A stretch of 11,263 bases of DNA from T1Sed10-7 sp046483565. Lineage in GTDB: Bacteria > Actinomycetota > Nitriliruptoria > Nitriliruptorales > Nitriliruptoraceae. Below the pieces are notes generated by a model. It was not told where the DNA came from. It saw only the letters and a program-made list of their open reading frames with translations, and made no database searches. Location of the stretch: assembly GCA_046483565.1 (NCBI GenBank), contig JAWOCZ010000141.1:1-11263 (forward strand). Direction: 5' to 3'. Numbering within the stretch: position 1 is the stretch's first letter; every line of letters begins with the position of its first letter. Position numbers and translations under genes: made by a program. Positions 7,240 to 11,263 of the stretch are shown here, one piece after another.

Positions 7240-9303
7240 CTATGCGATCACCTCATCGATGCTCATGCCGCGACAGATGAGATGCGAGTGGGCGGCGATC
7301 TCGAACTCGTCGAACCTCCACGTGTGCTGGCTGTTGCTGTTCCTCACGTACATGTAGTTGTACCGATCTCCTGAGAATACTCGGCCACCCTTTCGTCTCA
7401 GTTCGTGCAGAAAGGCGCTCCCCGAACCCGAACGGTAGGGAGGGAATCTGACCTGCTCTAGCACCTCTCGCTTGAACATAAGCGTACTGATAGCTACGAG
7501 CCTCTGGAACGTGAAATCAGCACCCGGGTATCGAAGATAGAGTTCGTTGTTCGCTGACTCGTATGCGTAGTGGGTCCACTTGCCCACAACTTCTGTATCG
7601 GCGAACTCAAAGCAGGACATCAGGTCATGGGCGTACTCCGCAGCGTAGAAATCGTCGTCGTCGATCTTGCCGACGAAGGGGTAGCTGCAGGAGGAGAAGC
7701 CGATGTTGAGAACCTCGCCGAGGGGTAGGTCTGCGGGAACGCGCACGATGGCGAACTCACGGATGCCGAGCTCGCTGGCTGTGTCCCTCAGCCACCCTTC
7801 ATCAACTTCTATACCATGCAGCACCAGGACGACCTCGAGTCGGACATACGTCTGGCGCGCAACGCCGGCAAGTGCCGATTCGATGTTCTGCGGCCGATTG
7901 GTGGGGATGACGAGGGACAGGCCTGGCAGTGAGGGGCCTCTGTCGAGCCCTGTTGCTCGAAGTAGCCCGTCGACTTGGACCCGGGTGGATCCGTCTCGCA
8001 TCGACACCCTGAGCGCCTTGTGGCTCTGCCTGGCTCGTAGGGCTTCGGAGTCTCGAAGTGCCCTCAGTGCGAGGCGTTGGCTTCGTTCGCCGGATGACCG
8101 GACCGTTGCATCTGTGAGGTGGTCAGGGAGCCGGCAGGAGCCGGCGGTCACGGTCGGTGTGCCGCCCGCCGCGTTGGCGAGCACCCGCTCAAGCATCTCG
8201 ACGCTGGGGGACCTGCTGGCATCCACGATGACGGCGAAGTCGCTGGCCCTGGCCGCCGCGAAGTCGGCTCGCTCCGAGAGGACGTCGACAGGCTCGGCCC
8301 TGAGCGCTTCGGCGACTCGAAGCAACCCTTCCTCGTGAGGTTCCCGAACCGGACTCAGACCGATGCGCCGCCGGCGGCCGGCGTGGGAGCGCGGATTCGC
8401 CAACCGCGACTGGAACGATGGGCCGAGGGTCATCACCACCTCGGGTCCGTCCAGCCCACGGAGTGCTTCGGTGATGTCATCGTCGATGCCCAGGACGACA
8501 TCGAAGCTGGCGACCACCGCGTTCCATCGCCCGCTCTGGGCCTCGGTCCGATCGTCAACCCAGATGCAGGTGGTCGCACCGTGGGCGCTGGCATGCTCGA
8601 TGATCCCATCGAGGGCCGTTCGTGCGGGCTCATGGTCCATGGAAGACGACGTGACCCAGTCCTCAGCTCCGGCCAACGCATGCAGTGACACGAACAACAG
8701 GTCCGGTTGAGCTGCTTGGAGGCTCTCCTCCCAGTTCGATGGGGTCAGTCGAATGCACTGCCATTCGTGCTCGAAGTCTCGGACACCCCGATCGTCCAGG
8801 AGACACGCGACCAGTATCAGCCGCCTCGGGACCGGCGAGACATCGCTGATCCTAAGCTTCGACAGTTCCACCAGTGCTTCGGGAGTGCCTCGCACCAGCT
8901 TCGCCGGGGGTTCGGGCCTGGGTGGGCGGGGGAGCCGCTTTGGGCGGCGGCGGAGCAGACCAAACAGGTCCAGGGGAAGGCGCAGGAGGTAGCTCGGGGA
9001 CCGCTTGATCTCCCCCAGCAGTGAGCCCAGGAGCCACCAGCGGCGTTGGCGGAGTGACTGGAGTTTCCACTCTGCGAGCGTGGCGTCGTACTGGTACCGC
9101 CAAGCCCGCAACGCCAGCCTGTCGACGGACTGGCGAAGCTCCTGATTCTCGCGTTCGAACTGCTTCGCGATCTCGCGTCGAAGACGGTGCGATGCTTCCA
9201 GTTCCTCTCGGAGCTGGGCGAGGTCTTTGGCTTCGGCGACTGCTTCCCCCGAACCGCGCACGTCGTTGGCGGCTCCTCGCTCACGGACCTGCGGATCCTC
9301 CAA
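7240..9303 (-). CDS. Multidomain glycosyltransferase: coiled coil, CgeB-like GT-B-type region, C-terminal GT-A family-2 domain
   Basis: 687 residues if started at the TTG at 9303, which has CAGGAG 6 nt upstream; a GTG at 9339 would add 12 residues but lacks a good ribosome site. Residues 22-85 are heptad-like and charged (coiled coil). Residues 86-120 mix Trp, Leu and Arg in an amphipathic pattern (RRWWLLGSLLGEIKRSP at 87-103), a likely membrane-surface segment, followed by a Pro/Arg linker (121-133). Residues 160-450 resemble the CgeB-like GT-B region fused to family-2 domains in other bacteria: IWVDD (247-251), DVVLGIDDDITEAL (268-281), PSVEMLERVLANAAGGTP (366-383); it looks degenerate. Residues 461-660 are a GT-A domain: LSLVIPTNRPQNIESAL (462-478), VARQTYVRLEVVLVLHG (481-497) and the metal-binding KIDDDDFY (546-553). 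It probably adds a sugar to the surface glycan at the inner membrane face. Donor unknown. The GT-A part of the gene is much poorer in GC than the rest. Confidence 0.87.
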   Translation of the reverse strand: MEDPQVRERGAANDVRGSGEAVAEAKDLAQLREELEASHRLRREIAKQFERENQELRQSVDRLALRAWRYQYDATLAEWKLQSLRQRRWWLLGSLLGEIKRSPSYLLRLPLDLFGLLRRRPKRLPRPPRPEPPAKLVRGTPEALVELSKLRISDVSPVPRRLILVACLLDDRGVRDFEHEWQCIRLTPSNWEESLQAAQPDLLFVSLHALAGAEDWVTSSSMDHEPARTALDGIIEHASAHGATTCIWVDDRTEAQSGRWNAVVASFDVVLGIDDDITEALRGLDGPEVVMTLGPSFQSRLANPRSHAGRRRRIGLSPVREPHEEGLLRVAEALRAEPVDVLSERADFAAARASDFAVIVDASRSPSVEMLERVLANAAGGTPTVTAGSCRLPDHLTDATVRSSGERSQRLALRALRDSEALRARQSHKALRVSMRDGSTRVQVDGLLRATGLDRGPSLPGLSLVIPTNRPQNIESALAGVARQTYVRLEVVLVLHGIEVDEGWLRDTASELGIREFAIVRVPADLPLGEVLNIGFSSCSYPFVGKIDDDDFYAAEYAHDLMSCFEFADTEVVGKWTHYAYESANNELYLRYPGADFTFQRLVAISTLMFKREVLEQVRFPPYRSGSGSAFLHELRRKGGRVFSGDRYNYMYVRNSNSQHTWRFDEFEIAAHSHLICRGMSIDEVIA

Positions 9304-9309
9304 CGGACA

Positions 9310-9315
9310 CTCCTG
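9310..9315 (-). promoter_or_regulatory. Shine-Dalgarno site supporting the TTG start at 9303
   Basis: CAGGAG on the minus strand stands 6 nt before TTG (9301-9303). The upstream GTG at 9339 is preceded by GTGGGCG, a poor match. The TTG start is therefore preferred though unusual. Confidence 0.6.
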
Positions 9316-9425
9316 ACGAGTTACTGACGCGGCTCGCACCGCCCACGGCGCAGCCTACTGACCGCGACCTCCAGTCCACGGCACCCTCGTGGTGCGTCCG
9401 CTTTCCCGATGACGGCGCATTCGCC

Positions 9426-9472
9426 AAGGATGCCGAAGGATGCCCCGTCCCGGCTCTTGACCCGGCTCTTGG
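9426..9472. repeat. Two adjacent short tandem duplications
   Basis: AAGGATGCC occurs at 9426-9434 and 9436-9444 (10-bp period). Immediately after, CCCGGCTCTTG occurs at 9449-9459 and 9461-9471 (12-bp period). Both pairs lie in non-coding DNA and run straight into the 9471-9496 hairpin. They look like slippage duplications or paired protein-binding sites. Confidence 0.7.
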
Positions 9473-9496
9473 CTCACCGACGTCGGTCGGTGGGCC
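9471..9496. terminator. Strong intergenic stem-loop; candidate terminator or operator
   Basis: GGCTCACCGA (9471-9480) pairs with TCGGTGGGCC (9487-9496) over 10 positions with one G.T wobble (A/C mismatch if read on the minus strand) and a 6-nt loop. Inside it is a perfect 12-bp palindrome ACCGACGTCGGT (9476-9487). There is no T-run on either side. It could end acyltransferase transcripts, bind a regulator as a dimer, or fold in the leader of the glycosyltransferase mRNA. Confidence 0.4.
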
Positions 9497-9592
9497 TGTG
9501 TTGGGCCGCCCGTGCGCCTCCGCGGTCGGAATTAGGTGGAGCGTTGGCGCGGGTGCCCCGCCGGAGGGCTCTAGGCGTATCGAGAGGCCGGC

Positions 9593-9611
9593 GACGGACC
9601 GGGGCTCCGTC
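9593..9611 (-). terminator. Small stem-loop downstream of the acyltransferase gene
   Basis: GACGGA (9593-9598) pairs with TCCGTC (9606-9611) around a 7-nt GC-rich loop. It begins about 57 nt after the acyltransferase stop on the minus strand. No T-run follows, so this is a weak terminator candidate. Confidence 0.3.
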
Positions 9612-9667
9612 ACAACCGCGGCGGCCAGTCGCATCGCAAGCTGCCTCCCGCGGGAAGCGGCGCCCAC

Positions 9668-11263
9668 TCAGGGAGCGGGAGAGATTGCCGGTAGGAGATT
9701 GTCCAAGCCCGGGGCGAGCGACCGTGCGAAGGTGGCGGTCAGGTGGTGCCGATCTCGGTACTTGATGATGCCTGCCTCGGTCACCATGGGGCACTCCCTG
9801 GCGTCGCAGACGAGCGGAGTTGGATCGACGAAGGCGATGTCGGCGTCGAGGGTCTGTGCCGCGGACCACTCGCCGGAGTATTGCCACGCGTCGCTACCCC
9901 AGTCCTGGGTGAGGTCCAACGAGCATCGCTCCGGCGATGAGGGGTTGTCCGAGAGGCAGGTCGGCACATCGTCGCGTGCCCGCGGTATGTCTCGCAGGAC
10001 AACGACCAACGGCGAGAGCTGCGCCCATGCGTTGAGAGTTCGATAGCTCCCGTCTCGCCACAGATGCGTTGCTTCCGAGAGGTCATCCACCCGCGACTCA
10101 CCCGAGTCGAGGAGTATGTCTCGGTATCCCTGCGAACGACCGATCACAACCATTGCCAAAGGGCGTTCCAGCGACCGCACGAGGTCGAAGGTGGCTTCGC
10201 GCCACTCGGCGCACTCCGAGTAGGGCCGCTCGAAACTGCGGCTCCAGATCGGGACCTCGATCGGGGTACAAGCGCTCTTCGAGACGAGGAGCACGGCGAA
10301 GCCGCGTTCCCGGCCGATGACGTCCAGCGCCGGGAGCCAGTGGTGGGCATGGCTGTCCCCGGCCAGGACGACCAGCACCGACCCATCAGGGTCTCCGAAC
10401 GTGCATCCCTGTGGCGACGCTGGCGTTGTATCTGGCTGCCTTACGTGGCACGACGGACGTCCAAGGTCGCCGCGATCCTCGGCGGCCTCCGCCGGTGTCA
10501 TCGGTGTTTGCGGCACGCCGAGCTCCCAGCCTTGGGCACGTGCCAACGTGACGTCTTCGTCGCCGGGTCCCGACCCCGTCGCCGTCACCGCCGTCCCGCC
10601 CAGGCCCGTGTCGGCGAGCAGGGCAACCCCGATCAGCGCGACGGGTGCGAGCGTCAACGTCGCTCCCATCGCCAGGCTCGGCCTCACGCCCCGACGCAGC
10701 CAGGCCGCGTACCTCAGTGGCGTCTCCACGAGCCGGTACGAGCCGATCGCCAGGACGAGGGATCCAACGACGGCGCCGGCGACGACCGTGCCGCGGGACA
10801 CTGGCACCGCCTGCTGCTCGTTCCAGAGCAGAGCGAGGCCGATCGCCGGCCAGTGCCACAGGTACCAGCCGTACGACCAGCGGCCGAGCGCGGTCATCGG
10901 GGAGAGGCTGAGTAGCGACGACAGCACCGTTCGCTCGCCGTGGCCGCCGATGATGACCGCGGCGGTACCGAGCACGGGGACCAGCGCCAGCCACCCGGGG
11001 AAGGCCGAGTCGGCCCCGTAGGACGCGGCCGCGGCGACGATGGCGGTCACACCTGCGACGGAGAGCACTTCGGCGGCCCACCGCGGCAGTCGGTGCAGGT
11101 GCGGCACGCCGAACGCGAGCAGCGCTCCGACACCCATCTCCCACAGTCGCGTGTGGGTGGCGTAGTACGCGGCAGGGCCCATGCGCTCGGTGAGCAGCAG
11201 CGAAGCCGCGAGCGAGGCCGCCACGACCGTTCCCAGCATCGTCAGCAGCGTGGGACGGAACCG
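9668..11263 (-). CDS. Acyltransferase-3/SGNH fusion O-acetyltransferase (OafA/YrhL type), N-terminus cut by window edge
   Basis: The frame stays open through the right edge (RFRPTLLT precedes the internal ATG at 11239), so the first part of the gene is missing; 531 residues are visible. The first 220 residues hold about seven hydrophobic segments typical of the second part of an acyltransferase-3 membrane domain, with the family-like THTRLWEMGVGALLAFG (37-53) and YLWHWP (134-139). A periplasmic SGNH domain follows (about 295-531): AGDSHAHHW (301-309) gives the nucleophile serine S304, and YRDRHHLT (502-509) the D504/H507 pair. Such fusions move an acetyl group across the membrane and O-acetylate surface polysaccharide or peptidoglycan outside. 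The catalytic residues of the membrane domain's first helix lie beyond the window. The gene precedes the glycosyltransferases on the same strand, but 364 bp separates them, so separate transcription is possible. The sugar target is unknown. Confidence 0.93.
   Translation of the reverse strand, partial: RFRPTLLTMLGTVVAASLAASLLLTERMGPAAYYATHTRLWEMGVGALLAFGVPHLHRLPRWAAEVLSVAGVTAIVAAAASYGADSAFPGWLALVPVLGTAAVIIGGHGERTVLSSLLSLSPMTALGRWSYGWYLWHWPAIGLALLWNEQQAVPVSRGTVVAGAVVGSLVLAIGSYRLVETPLRYAAWLRRGVRPSLAMGATLTLAPVALIGVALLADTGLGGTAVTATGSGPGDEDVTLARAQGWELGVPQTPMTPAEAAEDRGDLGRPSCHVRQPDTTPASPQGCTFGDPDGSVLVVLAGDSHAHHWLPALDVIGRERGFAVLLVSKSACTPIEVPIWSRSFERPYSECAEWREATFDLVRSLERPLAMVVIGRSQGYRDILLDSGESRVDDLSEATHLWRDGSYRTLNAWAQLSPLVVVLRDIPRARDDVPTCLSDNPSSPERCSLDLTQDWGSDAWQYSGEWSAAQTLDADIAFVDPTPLVCDARECPMVTEAGIIKYRDRHHLTATFARSLAPGLDNLLPAISPAP

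Larger units (their letters stand above)
9304..9667. other. 364-bp intergenic region without a convincing gene
   Basis: This lies between the stop of the acyltransferase gene and the start of the coiled-coil glycosyltransferase gene, both on the minus strand. Open frames crossing it give low-complexity Gly/Ser/Arg/Pro products without motifs. It holds two hairpins (9471-9496 and 9593-9611), two adjacent pairs of short tandem repeats (9426-9472) and a 10-bp palindrome TCCCGCGGGA (9646-9655). It is the most likely place for a terminator of the acyltransferase transcript and a promoter for the three downstream genes, but I see no convincing -35/-10 pair. Confidence 0.6.

Noticed and set aside
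9340..9400. Possible minus-strand promoter (TGGACT ... TAGGCT) before the coiled-coil glycosyltransferase gene
   Set aside because: The spacing is about 15 bp and both hexamers match poorly; not enough to call.
9281..9667. Minus-strand open frame (128 codons) filling the intergenic gap
   Set aside because: The product is low-complexity Gly/Ser/Pro/Arg with no hydrophobic core; the frame overlaps the start of the next gene and I see no good ribosome site. It stays a weak possibility.
9021..10046. Plus-strand open frame (341 codons) across the gap and both flanking genes
   Set aside because: It is antisense to the coiled-coil glycosyltransferase start and to the SGNH domain, both of which have clear motifs; the product is Arg/Ser-rich noise.
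1..11263. CRISPR arrays, insertion sequences, attachment sites, tRNA or rRNA genes
   Set aside because: Reading the whole window I found no regularly spaced repeats, transposase motifs, terminal inverted repeats or tRNA-like cloverleaf sequences.

Overview
The window is high-GC bacterial DNA, with dense genes, GTG and TTG starts backed by good Shine-Dalgarno sites, and arginine- and alanine-rich proteins. This fits an actinobacterium; I cannot name the genus. It is a slice of a cell-surface polysaccharide locus (capsule or cell-wall glycan). It has no tRNA, rRNA, CRISPR array, insertion sequence or integrase that I can see.

Layout. Plus strand, left part: the 3' end of a nucleotide-sugar dehydrogenase (1-189), a GC-rich hairpin just after its stop, a membrane-anchored coiled-coil protein ending in a class I methyltransferase domain (238-1377), and, overlapping it by one base, a 1012-residue multidomain family-2 glycosyltransferase (1377-4415). 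Minus strand, right part, in transcription order: an acyltransferase-3/SGNH O-acetyltransferase cut by the right edge (11263-9668), a 364-bp gene-free stretch with hairpins and short tandem repeats, a 687-residue multidomain glycosyltransferase with a coiled-coil N-terminus (9303-7240), a GT4 glycosyltransferase (7197-5620), and a non-hydrolysing UDP-GlcNAc 2-epimerase, wecB (5533-4442). The two gene groups converge at about 4415-4442 over a nested hairpin that probably stops transcription from both sides.

How the genes may work together. WecB makes UDP-ManNAc. The dehydrogenase at the left edge, if it is of the UDP-ManNAc type, would oxidise this to UDP-ManNAcA, so the two steps would sit in opposing transcription units. 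Three large glycosyltransferases would build the chain, the acyltransferase would O-acetylate it at the membrane, and the methyltransferase could modify or cap it. The sugar order, linkage and acceptor cannot be read from sequence.

The most interesting points are: the membrane-tethered coiled-coil methyltransferase coupled to a giant glycosyltransferase, an arrangement reminiscent of chain-length-controlling capping enzymes; a C-terminal region of about 570 residues in that glycosyltransferase that I can only partly interpret; a sharp GC drop over the catalytic domain of the minus-strand family-2 enzyme, suggesting domain exchange; and the structured 364-bp intergenic region. The gene families themselves are mostly recognisable. 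I do not see a clearly new defence or mobile system.
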